The notes below the pieces were generated by a model. The model did no database searches. It saw only the letters and a list, made by a program, of their open reading frames with translations, and had not been told where the DNA came from. Position numbers and translations under genes: made by a program. Shown here piece after piece: positions 1-6,546 of a stretch of DNA of 35,343 bases. The number at the start of each line of letters is the position of its first letter. Within the stretch, counting starts at the first letter, position 1. The stretch covers positions 1 through 35,343 of the forward strand of contig JALQXX010000013.1 in NCBI GenBank assembly GCA_023262965.1, written 5' to 3'. Source of the stretch: Candidatus Marinamargulisbacteria bacterium. Its GTDB lineage: Bacteria > Margulisbacteria > Marinamargulisbacteria > UBA817.

Positions 1-8
1 ATGTTATT

Positions 9-818
9 GTGGAAAAATACAATGTGCAAATGGACCGAGAATGGTCATATAAATATGAGGCCGATGCACACGGCGTTGCGGTTATTGATGATCACGTATT
101 GATACTCCACAACGATCGCATTGATATGCAGGATGTATCGGGTGTTATATGGTCCACACCGGTGGTTTTACAGGCGCCACATTGGGCGGCTCATGGAAAT
201 CGGTTGTATGTTGTTGATGATGCCACAGGCATATTAACCATCGTGGAACTAAACCGGGGACAGATATTAAAAACGCTTGTGGTTTCAGAGTCCCCATCCA
301 GTCAGTTTGATATCGCTTTGGTAGGGGATGCCATGATTATCATCAATCAACAGGCCGATGGGGTGACACAAATCACGATTGATACCCAAACCAACACCAT
401 TCACGACCAAGCCACCTTTGGTAACGTGCGTAGTCTGACTGTTTGTGGGTTTACAGATTATGTCATGGTTGCTGAATACACCGATTTGGATGGGGAGCGC
501 TATTTGGGAGCCTTTGATTTTCGAACCTTGGCCAACGTCTGGCAAGAACCGCTGTCGATAGATAGTCTCCCGGCTATTGTGACAAAAAAATTCGTTCTTT
601 TGATGGACCCTCAATCCACAACCCTGTATCAACTGGAATTGACCACGGGAGCCATTCATTCGGGAATATCATTGGGACCAATAATCGATGCGTATCGTTA
701 TACGCAAGCATCCCTTACCGATCCCATACGCATAACAGCCATTATGCCATTGCCCAATCAGGCATTCCTGGTAGCGGCTACGGATCGCTCCCATTACGGC
801 TTTTTCTATATTCAGTAA
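9..818 (+). CDS. Beta-propeller (PQQ-like repeat) protein, probably 5'-truncated by the window
   Basis: I do not recognise a specific family. The protein is made of repeated short beta-strand units with Trp/Tyr and Gly-Asp turns (for example WSTPVVLQAPHWAAHGNRLY, then similar blades near residues 95-130, 150-180 and 200-230). This is typical of WD40/PQQ-like propellers that act as binding scaffolds. No catalytic motif and no signal peptide are visible. The frame stays open to the first bases of the window, so the GTG at 9 and the ATG at 30 may both be internal. At 269 residues it is short for a complete seven-bladed propeller, which also suggests the N-terminus lies upstream. It ends 25 bases before the promoter of the next gene, with no clear hairpin terminator between them. 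Confidence 0.6.
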   Translation: MEKYNVQMDREWSYKYEADAHGVAVIDDHVLILHNDRIDMQDVSGVIWSTPVVLQAPHWAAHGNRLYVVDDATGILTIVELNRGQILKTLVVSESPSSQFDIALVGDAMIIINQQADGVTQITIDTQTNTIHDQATFGNVRSLTVCGFTDYVMVAEYTDLDGERYLGAFDFRTLANVWQEPLSIDSLPAIVTKKFVLLMDPQSTTLYQLELTTGAIHSGISLGPIIDAYRYTQASLTDPIRITAIMPLPNQAFLVAATDRSHYGFFYIQ

Positions 819-843
819 TAGGGGGCGTTTTTAAAAATAGGTG

Positions 844-885
844 TTGACGGTTGCTTTTACAGTGCGTAATATGAAGGCATACTAT
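844..885 (+). promoter_or_regulatory. Promoter region of the SSB-like gene (two overlapping candidates)
   Basis: Two sigma70-like pairs overlap. The first is TTGACG (844-849), 17-base spacer, TAATAT (867-872). The second is TTTACA (856-861), 18-base spacer, TACTAT (880-885). The second would start transcription around 891-893, inside the run of eight G that follows. Hexamers and spacing are seen directly; activity is inferred. Confidence 0.55.
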
Positions 886-890
886 ATTAA

Positions 891-898
891 GGGGGGGG
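891..898 (+). repeat. G8 homopolymer between promoter and SSB-like start codon
   Basis: Eight consecutive G lie five bases before the ATG at 904 and at the predicted start site of the nearer promoter. They could act as a weak purine-rich ribosome site, or be prone to slippage in transcription or replication. Confidence 0.6.
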
Positions 899-903
899 TC
901 TAA

Positions 904-1368
904 ATGACCAATTTAAACCATATTTATTTAGTCGGACAATCGGTCGAGTCCGTTAAGAAAACACAGTATGACGATAAAATAAAGTACTTCTTTGTTTTGG
1001 CGGTCAATTACTATTCCATAAAAAAGAAGCAAGAATTTGCCGATTTTATACCCATTGCGTATTGGCGAAATAAGCCATACCCCGGATTGGACGAATTGAA
1101 TAAGGGGGATACCGTTATTGTGAATGGGCGATTATCGTTGAGCCCTTACGAAAAAGAAGGCATTAAACGTGTTGGCATTGAAGTGGTGGCGAATTTTATT
1201 CGGGTGTTTCCCCGAGTACAGCCATCAACGGATATGGATGACTTTTTAGCGATTATTAAAAGCAACCGATCATTGATCGAAACCATTCATGCATCATGTG
1301 GAACCGAGCTCAGCGAATCCATGCGAGAGAAGCTGGCATTATCCGGTATGCATGATGCGCTGGAATAG
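904..1368 (+). CDS. ssb: Single-stranded DNA-binding protein (SSB-like, OB fold)
   Basis: SSB coats single-stranded DNA in replication, recombination and repair. Residues 1-105 follow the SSB OB-fold pattern: N-terminal LNHIYLVGQSVESVKKT, the central FFVLAVNYYS strand, ADFIPIAYWR (cognate of the usual 'DFI.vv.WRK'), LNKGDTVIVNGRLSLSPYEKEG, and the closing RVGIEVVANFIRVF strand. The C-terminal 45 residues are not the usual Gly/Pro-rich linker and lack the acidic DDDIPF tip that recruits partner proteins, ending instead in a helical segment (SMREKLALSGMHDALE). It may therefore be a specialised or lineage-specific SSB rather than the main replicative one. It has its own promoter and a short leader containing a G8 run, and converges on the NTF2-like gene 18 bases downstream. 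Confidence 0.72.
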   Translation: MTNLNHIYLVGQSVESVKKTQYDDKIKYFFVLAVNYYSIKKKQEFADFIPIAYWRNKPYPGLDELNKGDTVIVNGRLSLSPYEKEGIKRVGIEVVANFIRVFPRVQPSTDMDDFLAIIKSNRSLIETIHASCGTELSESMREKLALSGMHDALE

Positions 1369-1386
1369 CAACGGGTAAAAGGGGAA

Positions 1387-1764
1387 TTAGGTCATCGGCA
1401 TTAGACTGCTGTGGTGATGGCCAATTCGCCACACCCCATCGGTTAAAACCAGCATGTAGGTAAACCGTGCGGTTGTCGCACCGGATGTTAATTGAAACGT
1501 GTACGCGCCGGACCACAGGCAATGAGTGGCATCAATGGCTTGATAGACGCATTGATGCCAGTCAACCGGACCGGCGATTTTCGGTAAAAAATGATCGAAA
1601 TAATCCCCAATACGATCCGCATCTTGGCGCAATTCGTTACTGAGTGTGGGCCACAAGGTGGCTTTTGGGGCGTAATGCTGTAGCACGGCGGCTTTGTTTT
1701 GTTGTTCAACGGCTTTGGCCCAAGAACGCAGGCAAATAAACGAGTCTTCTTGTAATGGTGTCAT
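1387..1764 (-). CDS. NTF2-fold / SnoaL-like protein (CaMKII-association or DUF4440 type)
   Basis: Small cone-shaped NTF2-like protein of about 125 residues. Visible family marks are the helix WAKAVEQQNKAAVLQHYAPKA followed by TLWPTLS, FDHFLPKIAGPVDW in the middle, and the C-terminal ending DGVWRIGHHHSSLMP, which matches the 'W.I.hHHSS..P' end of the CaMKII-association-domain/SgcJ-EcaC group. Members are usually binding proteins or cryptic isomerases; the substrate cannot be told from sequence. The ATG at 1764 is chosen because upstream residues look unlike the family and would run into pabB. The gene is divergent from pabB, with only 20 bases between the preferred start codons, and convergent with the SSB-like gene. 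Confidence 0.7.
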   Translation of the reverse strand: MTPLQEDSFICLRSWAKAVEQQNKAAVLQHYAPKATLWPTLSNELRQDADRIGDYFDHFLPKIAGPVDWHQCVYQAIDATHCLWSGAYTFQLTSGATTARFTYMLVLTDGVWRIGHHHSSLMPMT

Positions 1765-1784
1765 TCCCGTATAATAACATAGGC

Positions 1785-2960
1785 ATGGCAAATGGTGTAT
1801 TGTTTTCAGCTCGTGATTCCGTGGTTGCGTGTCCGCCACTAACCGTGGGAACAGCCATTCTTCATTTTACAGACCGTGATAACGCCCCGAAAACGCTCAT
1901 TGCAACGGATCCTCGGGAGACGTATGCCTGTACCTCGCTTGGTGAGTGGCAGTCCCTAAAGACGTATATTAATGACACCCTAAAAAGCGATCGCTTATGG
2001 GTGATTGCCACAACGTATGAGTGGGGGGTGGCGCAATTGGGGATTCCGACGTCGCATGCGACGGTGTGGGCATTGGAATATGATACGGGGAGGGTTGTTT
2101 CGGGAGGGCTGCCGTGGCATGATGGTCGCAAGCCGGATATTCAGTTAAAACCCCGATGGACAAAAGCCGCATTTACCGATGCGATTGCGGTTGCAAAGGG
2201 GCATATTCGCGAAGGGAATGTGTATCAGCTGAATCTCAGTTACCCCAGTGCGGTTCACACCAGGGATACCTTAGCGGACCTGTATCGCTGCCAATTTTTG
2301 CCCCGGCAACCCCGTCACGGGGGATTTATAGGCACGCCGGCCGGAGCCCTTGCATCGTGTTCCCCCGAAGAATTTTTTTATATACGGGATGGGGTCATTC
2401 GAACCCGGCCGATCAAGGGGACGGTTGGCCGTTCGGTGGATCCCATTCAGGATGCCGCTGCTCGGGAAGCCTTGTGGACGTCTCAAAAAGATCGCGCGGA
2501 ATTGATGATGATTACGGATTTAATGCGAAACGACTTGAGTCAGTGTGCGGTATCGGTGCGCACACCCATTCCGTGTGCATTGATGGATATGGGATATGTG
2601 TATCATCTTATGGCCACGATTCAGGGGCAATTGAAGCCGGGCCAGACCCCATTGGATGTGTTGTGTCAATTGGCTCCGGGTGGGTCCATAACCGGGTGTC
2701 CCAAGCATGCAGCCTGTCGCATTATTCGGCACATTGAAGGGCAGGACCGGTATTTTTATACCGGGCATATGGGCTTTATTGCTGGTCAAAAAGAAGCGGC
2801 CTTTAATGTGGCGATACGCACCTGCTATCAGCGCCCCGATCAGGGGATTATAGCCCACACCGGTTGCGGCATAACCATTGATTCGGACCCGCATCATGAG
2901 TACCAAGAAAGTGTGGATAAGTATCGATTTTTAACCGAATCAGTGAGGCTCCATGCCTGA
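1785..2960 (+). CDS. pabB: Aminodeoxychorismate synthase component I (PabB-type)
   Basis: It belongs to the chorismate-binding enzyme family and is expected to aminate chorismate to aminodeoxychorismate for folate synthesis, using ammonia from a PabA partner that is not in this window. Motifs in order are GNVYQLNLS, RTRPIKGTVGR, KDRAELMMITDLMRNDL, PGGSITGCPK, YTGHMGF and GCGITIDSDP, which together form the chorismate/Mg2+ site. The PIKGT lysine is the PabB-type nucleophile, where anthranilate synthase TrpE usually differs. An in-frame ATG at 1755 would give 10 more residues but overlaps the divergent gene. A TATAAT box at 1770-1775 sits 9 bases before the ATG at 1785, favouring the shorter form and a nearly leaderless transcript. 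The 3' end overlaps the next gene by 8 bases. Confidence 0.88.
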   Translation: MANGVLFSARDSVVACPPLTVGTAILHFTDRDNAPKTLIATDPRETYACTSLGEWQSLKTYINDTLKSDRLWVIATTYEWGVAQLGIPTSHATVWALEYDTGRVVSGGLPWHDGRKPDIQLKPRWTKAAFTDAIAVAKGHIREGNVYQLNLSYPSAVHTRDTLADLYRCQFLPRQPRHGGFIGTPAGALASCSPEEFFYIRDGVIRTRPIKGTVGRSVDPIQDAAAREALWTSQKDRAELMMITDLMRNDLSQCAVSVRTPIPCALMDMGYVYHLMATIQGQLKPGQTPLDVLCQLAPGGSITGCPKHAACRIIRHIEGQDRYFYTGHMGFIAGQKEAAFNVAIRTCYQRPDQGIIAHTGCGITIDSDPHHEYQESVDKYRFLTESVRLHA

Positions 2961-3843
2961 ATTAACAGCTGATCAACAGGTACGGCTTTTAGATATAACG
3001 GAAGCGGTTATGGACCGAGAGCCCTTAACCGATACACTGTTGGATGATTTGGCGGTTGTTTATCAATTTTTTGCTTTGTCCGCGTATGAGCCGGCGGTTA
3101 TTATGGGATTGGTTACGCTATTAACCGCGGCGCAACAAGCCCGATTAACCCATTGCGATATACTCACCGAAGAAATGATGCTGGATTTGCATATTCAATA
3201 CGGTTTTTCGCAAATGATGATGGTGCAATGGCTGCGGGAATTGCCTTTGACAAGTGCCCTGTTTTTTGAAACCATTGCCCGTGAAAACCGTATTAAAAAT
3301 ATTGATACTACCATCAAACAGGCGCGCATGGGCTGCGTTATTATTGATGGGGTATATATTGAATCCATTCCGGCGCATTTTGGATCACTTAACGGATTGG
3401 TCGAGTCGGCATTGGCCAATCGAATGACCATTCGGCAATTCCAGCAATTACTATGGGCGATTGGGCCATCCGCAGAGGATATTGCACCGATTCTAACCGA
3501 TATTATTGCACGGTATGGCGTGTTTGACCCGATTAAAGAAGCCAAGCAATTGTCATTTTTTCGTGTTGCGACCACGTTGGTGGGGTATATGCCTCGTGCC
3601 AAGGAATGGGTGATGCCGGTTATGGGTGTATTTGACCATTTGCTCAATACCAGTTCCATGCAAAAAACCTGTTCGCTATTGAATAGTATGCCCGACCCCA
3701 TTATTTTAGGGGTATTGCCACGTATCATCCATCGCGGAGAGGTGACCCAGTATTTGAACGCCGCTCTACCGCAGTTTCACTACGGATGTATTCGAAAGAT
3801 TGTTCGGCGCCATGCGATTGAGCTATACTATAGGCCAGAGTAA
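2953..3843 (+). CDS. Unrecognised all-helical soluble protein
   Basis: I do not recognise this 296-residue protein. It is predominantly alpha-helical with several amphipathic repeats (DQQVRLLDITEAVMDREPL, MLDLHIQYGFSQMMMVQWLR, MTIRQFQQLLWAIGPSAEDI) and may be a HEAT/armadillo-like solenoid. There is no signal peptide, and no clear membrane span or catalytic motif. Its ATG overlaps the pabB stop by 8 bases and its stop codon overlaps the next ATG (TAATG), so it is translationally coupled on both sides. It is the first gene of a run of four unrecognised proteins ending in a PlsC-like gene, which suggests a shared, probably membrane-related job; that is inference only. Confidence 0.65.
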   Translation: MPELTADQQVRLLDITEAVMDREPLTDTLLDDLAVVYQFFALSAYEPAVIMGLVTLLTAAQQARLTHCDILTEEMMLDLHIQYGFSQMMMVQWLRELPLTSALFFETIARENRIKNIDTTIKQARMGCVIIDGVYIESIPAHFGSLNGLVESALANRMTIRQFQQLLWAIGPSAEDIAPILTDIIARYGVFDPIKEAKQLSFFRVATTLVGYMPRAKEWVMPVMGVFDHLLNTSSMQKTCSLLNSMPDPIILGVLPRIIHRGEVTQYLNAALPQFHYGCIRKIVRRHAIELYYRPE

Positions 3844-4223
3844 TGGAAACATCGCAGATTATATTTGTCATGATTGTGCTGGGGTATGGGATTGTTGCGG
3901 CCGTTCGGTTGGTGCTTAATTATCGTTTAGCCAAACAAACCAAGGCCTATGAAGCGGCCATTAATCAAAAAATGATGGCCATGCAAACGGAATTGGCCAC
4001 CCGTGCGGATCAGTTGAAGGATTCGATTCAGCTAATTAACCATGAATATACAAAAATAATGCGTGATATTCAAAGCGATCAACGGCACAAAATGCATGAT
4101 ATTGCGGATCAAATGGATGCCTTACGTCGCTCGGCCTCGCCAAAAGGGGAGCAATCGCCCAAAGGGGGGCAACCAGATGGCACCAAAGATGGGACGGGCC
4201 CCGCGGCTACAGGCCCCCAGTAG
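3843..4223 (+). CDS. Unrecognised membrane-anchored coiled-coil protein
   Basis: 126 residues. One N-terminal membrane span (about residues 5-25, IIFVMIVLGYGIVAAVRLVL) is followed by a charged helical region, about 30-95, with heptad-like spacing (MMAMQTELATRADQLKDSIQ, then HEYTKIMRDIQSDQ). The C-terminal tail is Gly/Pro/Ser-rich and likely disordered, with a small repeat (SPKGEQSPKGGQ). The topology resembles single-pass membrane assembly or scaffold proteins. It is coupled by TAATG to the upstream gene and lies 3 bases before the next. No family recognised. Confidence 0.6.
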   Translation: METSQIIFVMIVLGYGIVAAVRLVLNYRLAKQTKAYEAAINQKMMAMQTELATRADQLKDSIQLINHEYTKIMRDIQSDQRHKMHDIADQMDALRRSASPKGEQSPKGGQPDGTKDGTGPAATGPQ

Positions 4224-4226
4224 CGT

Positions 4227-4976
4227 ATGCAAACGGATGAGTGGGAAACCTTACTAACACGGGTATCGCCCGATTACTACAAGCAATTTAAGCATATGTA
4301 TCACGAATTGCTGGGGTATATTGAGCGAAATGATACCGCGGCTATTCGGGCGTTTGCCAATCGATTGGACACCATGATGCATCAGGCAACCGCGGCCAAT
4401 ATGGCCTTTTACAATCAATGCCTTGCGTATGTGGTGCAGTATCAGGATGGCGTGCGTCAGCAGATGTTGCATCAAGCGCTTCGCAATCCACCAATGACGA
4501 TCCCCATTACCCATCCGTTTCCCATTGTGGCAACGCGTCAGAATACAAAGACGGTGGTGACATCCCCTAAGGCGGCCCCATCGGTGCGTGTGGGTGCCAA
4601 GACAAACCAGACAAGCCAGCCAAACAAGGCCGCGGGGGTGGTTATTGCGGATGCGGTGGCCCCAGCCCCCCGGCCGGATGCGGAACCGTTGCCGGTAAAG
4701 GCCCATCAGCCGACGGTGCAATCGGTATCGCCCCAACCCGTAGCAGCCGCACCGCCAGCCAGTGGTAATGTCACCAAAACCCTTGCGGATGAGGCCTTGT
4801 ATATTCAAAAAAAGGGTCCAAATCGGGATGTTGACCGGTCTAAAAAAACGGCGTCGTCACCGCGTTCGGCGCCCCAAAACCAATCGCCTCCCACCAAAGG
4901 CACCAGTCGACGGGAGCGTATTTGGGATTACATCCAGAAGGATCAATCAAAGGGGGGTATTTCACATGACACCTAG
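4227..4976 (+). CDS. Unrecognised protein with helical N-domain and long disordered Pro/Ala-rich tail
   Basis: 249 residues. Residues 1-90 form a compact helical unit (DEWETLLTRVSPDYYKQFK, then MYHELLGYIERNDTAAIRAF). From about residue 90 the sequence becomes Pro/Ala/Thr/Lys-rich low-complexity linker. A short conserved-looking piece (DEALYIQKKGPNRDVDRSKK) lies near residue 190 and the C-terminus is basic (TSRRERIWDYIQKDQ). There is no signal peptide or membrane span. The architecture suggests an adaptor that links two partners. It overlaps the following small membrane-peptide gene by 11 bases. Confidence 0.6.
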   Translation: MQTDEWETLLTRVSPDYYKQFKHMYHELLGYIERNDTAAIRAFANRLDTMMHQATAANMAFYNQCLAYVVQYQDGVRQQMLHQALRNPPMTIPITHPFPIVATRQNTKTVVTSPKAAPSVRVGAKTNQTSQPNKAAGVVIADAVAPAPRPDAEPLPVKAHQPTVQSVSPQPVAAAPPASGNVTKTLADEALYIQKKGPNRDVDRSKKTASSPRSAPQNQSPPTKGTSRRERIWDYIQKDQSKGGISHDT

Positions 4977-5088
4977 GCCGGTACTAAAGCGGCTCATTGC
5001 CTTGGAGTGGCGTTTATTGAAGGTGGTGGTGATTCGGGGAATTCCCAGTATTGTGCTTTGGGTAATGGTATGGTTATTGTTGCGTTAA
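4966..5088 (+). CDS. 40-residue single-span membrane peptide
   Basis: The ATG at 4966 opens a 40-codon frame: a basic N-terminus (MTPRPVLKRLIALEWRLLK) followed by a strongly hydrophobic segment (VVVIRGIPSIVLWVMVWLLL) and one final Arg. It is preceded by the purine run AAAGGGGGG (4949-4957), 8 bases before the ATG. It overlaps the end of the upstream gene by 11 bases and ends 14 bases before the preferred start of the PlsC-like gene. The tight packing and membrane-like composition support a real small membrane protein, possibly a subunit or regulator of its neighbours. Confidence 0.5.
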   Translation: MTPRPVLKRLIALEWRLLKVVVIRGIPSIVLWVMVWLLLR

Positions 5089-5102
5089 ATGGCCTATGGG
5101 GG

Positions 5103-5939
5103 ATGATTCGGTTGCTGCGCATCATTCTGGTGTGGGGGACCCTGATTCAGCGATTGCCGATGGGAGTCGCACTAGCCGTGGCTATTGCGATGATGCGGTT
5201 GTGCTACCGGTGGCCACGTGCCCATCGGCGGGCGTTGGGAATAGTGAAGTGGCTGTTCCGCGTTTCGTTATGGTTTCGAGGCATTCGATTCACTGTGGAT
5301 GGTCCGAGTGGCGCGGAGTACCCATCCGGTTTGCACCTGTGCAATGAATCGGATCCGTTAATGGCTTGGGTGCTATTTGCGCATCTACCCACCCATCATA
5401 TGATGGTGATGCCGGATATATTTTTTTCGTCAACCATTTTACGCGCGTGGCTGTTTATGATGGGATTTATGCCGCAAGAGCACGGCATATCTCCCGAATC
5501 GGTCGCGACTTATCCATCGCGAATGCGGCCTTATATAGCGGCGCAGTATAGTGTGTGGCAACCGGTACTGTTTGCGTATCGAGATACACAAGCCATACCG
5601 TATGGGCTCATTTTGGCAATTATGATGCAGACCCCTCTTATGATATGGCATGTTACAGAGGGCGAATCGCTCATGTTTGCGCATTGGTTGCGTCCCCGGC
5701 GGATTCGCTTAACCTATAAAACCGCTATTATGCCATCGAAGCGGATGGTTCTAACCATCGCCATGTACCATCGTGCCATTCAGACCCATTTTGGGGATAG
5801 CCAATTGCGGCAACTTTCACGCCCGCAAATGGCTGAACAGCGGCCACCGTTACCCAATGAGATTGCCAAGAAACGGTTTTTAAATCGGCGCAAAAATCGG
5901 TCGGTATCGGAAACCGAATCCCCTGGCCGGACAGCTTAG
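5103..5939 (+). CDS. PlsC-like acyltransferase-fold membrane protein, catalytic motif degenerate
   Basis: The layout recalls 1-acylglycerol-3-phosphate acyltransferases. There are hydrophobic N-terminal segments (MIRLLRIILVWGTLIQ, MGVALAVAIAMM), a conserved-looking LHLCNESDPLMAW where PlsC has NHxxxxD, then MPDIFFSSTILRAWLFMMGF, and a later strand-loop (LILAIMMQTPLMIWHVTEGES followed by IRLTYKTAIMPSK) like the C-terminal half of the family. The catalytic His is absent, so activity as a standard acyltransferase is doubtful. The last 70 residues are basic and low-complexity and overlap the antisense phosphopantetheinyl-transferase gene by 212 bp. Starts at 5007 and 5070 are also in frame; 5103 is preferred because it clears the upstream peptide gene and begins the hydrophobic segment. 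Confidence 0.5.
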   Translation: MIRLLRIILVWGTLIQRLPMGVALAVAIAMMRLCYRWPRAHRRALGIVKWLFRVSLWFRGIRFTVDGPSGAEYPSGLHLCNESDPLMAWVLFAHLPTHHMMVMPDIFFSSTILRAWLFMMGFMPQEHGISPESVATYPSRMRPYIAAQYSVWQPVLFAYRDTQAIPYGLILAIMMQTPLMIWHVTEGESLMFAHWLRPRRIRLTYKTAIMPSKRMVLTIAMYHRAIQTHFGDSQLRQLSRPQMAEQRPPLPNEIAKKRFLNRRKNRSVSETESPGRTA

Positions 5940-6282
5940 CCTGAGCTTCAAATTGCGTCCAGTAACGCACCCTATTGACGATGGTTGGACGGTGAGAATC
6001 GGGCGGATAACCGCGGTATAAAACAGCGTCCGAAATCATGCGGTCACACGGTTCAGCATCGATGCCAATCGGATGAGAGTAGGTGCCCATAAGCCATAAA
6101 TGACGGGTATGTGTGACCGACCATTCAATCCCTGCGTTAAGGGCTCGGGGTTTTTGGGATCGATCCACCACAACCGGTGTCCCATGCAGGGCATCTAGAA
6201 TCACCTGCTGCCACGCGTGGGATTGAACCGATGACACCGGTTTGGTTAGAGTAACGCTATATAGGCAGACTATCCCCCCCAT
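5728..6282 (-). CDS. 4'-phosphopantetheinyl transferase (Sfp-like)
   Basis: It is expected to transfer phosphopantetheine from CoA to a serine of carrier proteins. Seen: KPRALNAGIEWSVTHT (residues 44-59, matching 'GKP....fN.SHs'), PIGIDAEP (71-78) with the metal-binding Asp75 and Glu77, and WTQFEAQAKLSGQGI (108-122, matching 'W..KEA..K..G.G') with Glu112 and Lys116. The usual Lys before that Glu is Phe. At 184 residues it is slightly shorter than Sfp. The last 70 codons, which include Lys116 and the GxG, lie antisense to the 3' end of the PlsC-like gene. It is the last gene of the ktrA-PAS-lepA-bolA operon and overlaps bolA by 13 bases. The target carrier protein is not in the window. Confidence 0.75.
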   Translation of the reverse strand: MGGIVCLYSVTLTKPVSSVQSHAWQQVILDALHGTPVVVDRSQKPRALNAGIEWSVTHTRHLWLMGTYSHPIGIDAEPCDRMISDAVLYRGYPPDSHRPTIVNRVRYWTQFEAQAKLSGQGIRFPIPTDFCADLKTVSWQSHWVTVAAVQPFAGVKVAAIGYPQNGSEWHDGTWRWLEPSASMA

Positions 6283-6542
6283 TCCTCGGGGGATTTGGCT
6301 GTAATGGCCACTGCGTGCAAGGTATGGGAGAAGGCCTCTTTCAAGGACGCCATCACCAGGCGATGTCGGGTAACAAGGGGCATATTCCTAAATACCGCAC
6401 TCACAATTGTAACCGAAAAATGGGTATTTTCGGTATGAAGGGTGCCGCCATGACCATGATGGGCATGCGAATCGTCGCGCACGATCATGTGAATGGGATC
6501 AAAAACTGCCGTAAACACACGGCGCATGTCATCGGCATTCAT
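6270..6542 (-). CDS. bolA: BolA family protein
   Basis: 90 residues matching BolA/IbaG throughout: FDPIHMIVRDDSHAHHGHGG (residues about 14-33, the 'V.DdS..H.GH' motif), THFSVTIVSAVF (about 40-51), then the 'RHRLV' helix segment (VTRHRLVMASLKEAF) and the 'iHAl.I...tP.ew' ending (LHAVAITAKSPEEW). BolA proteins partner with monothiol glutaredoxins to bind [2Fe-2S] clusters through conserved histidines. No glutaredoxin is present here. It starts 4 bases after lepA and overlaps the phosphopantetheinyl transferase by 13 bases. Confidence 0.9.
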   Translation of the reverse strand: MNADDMRRVFTAVFDPIHMIVRDDSHAHHGHGGTLHTENTHFSVTIVSAVFRNMPLVTRHRLVMASLKEAFSHTLHAVAITAKSPEEWGG

Positions 6543-6546
6543 TGCA

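Noticed and set aside
2156-2737. 193-codon frame within pabB
   Set aside because: Shadow of pabB in another frame; translation has Gly/Ser/Cys excess and no domain.
4254-4808. 184-codon antisense frame over the gene at 4227
   Set aside because: Very rich in Arg, His, Gly and Trp with no family match, while the plus-strand gene fits the coupled operon.
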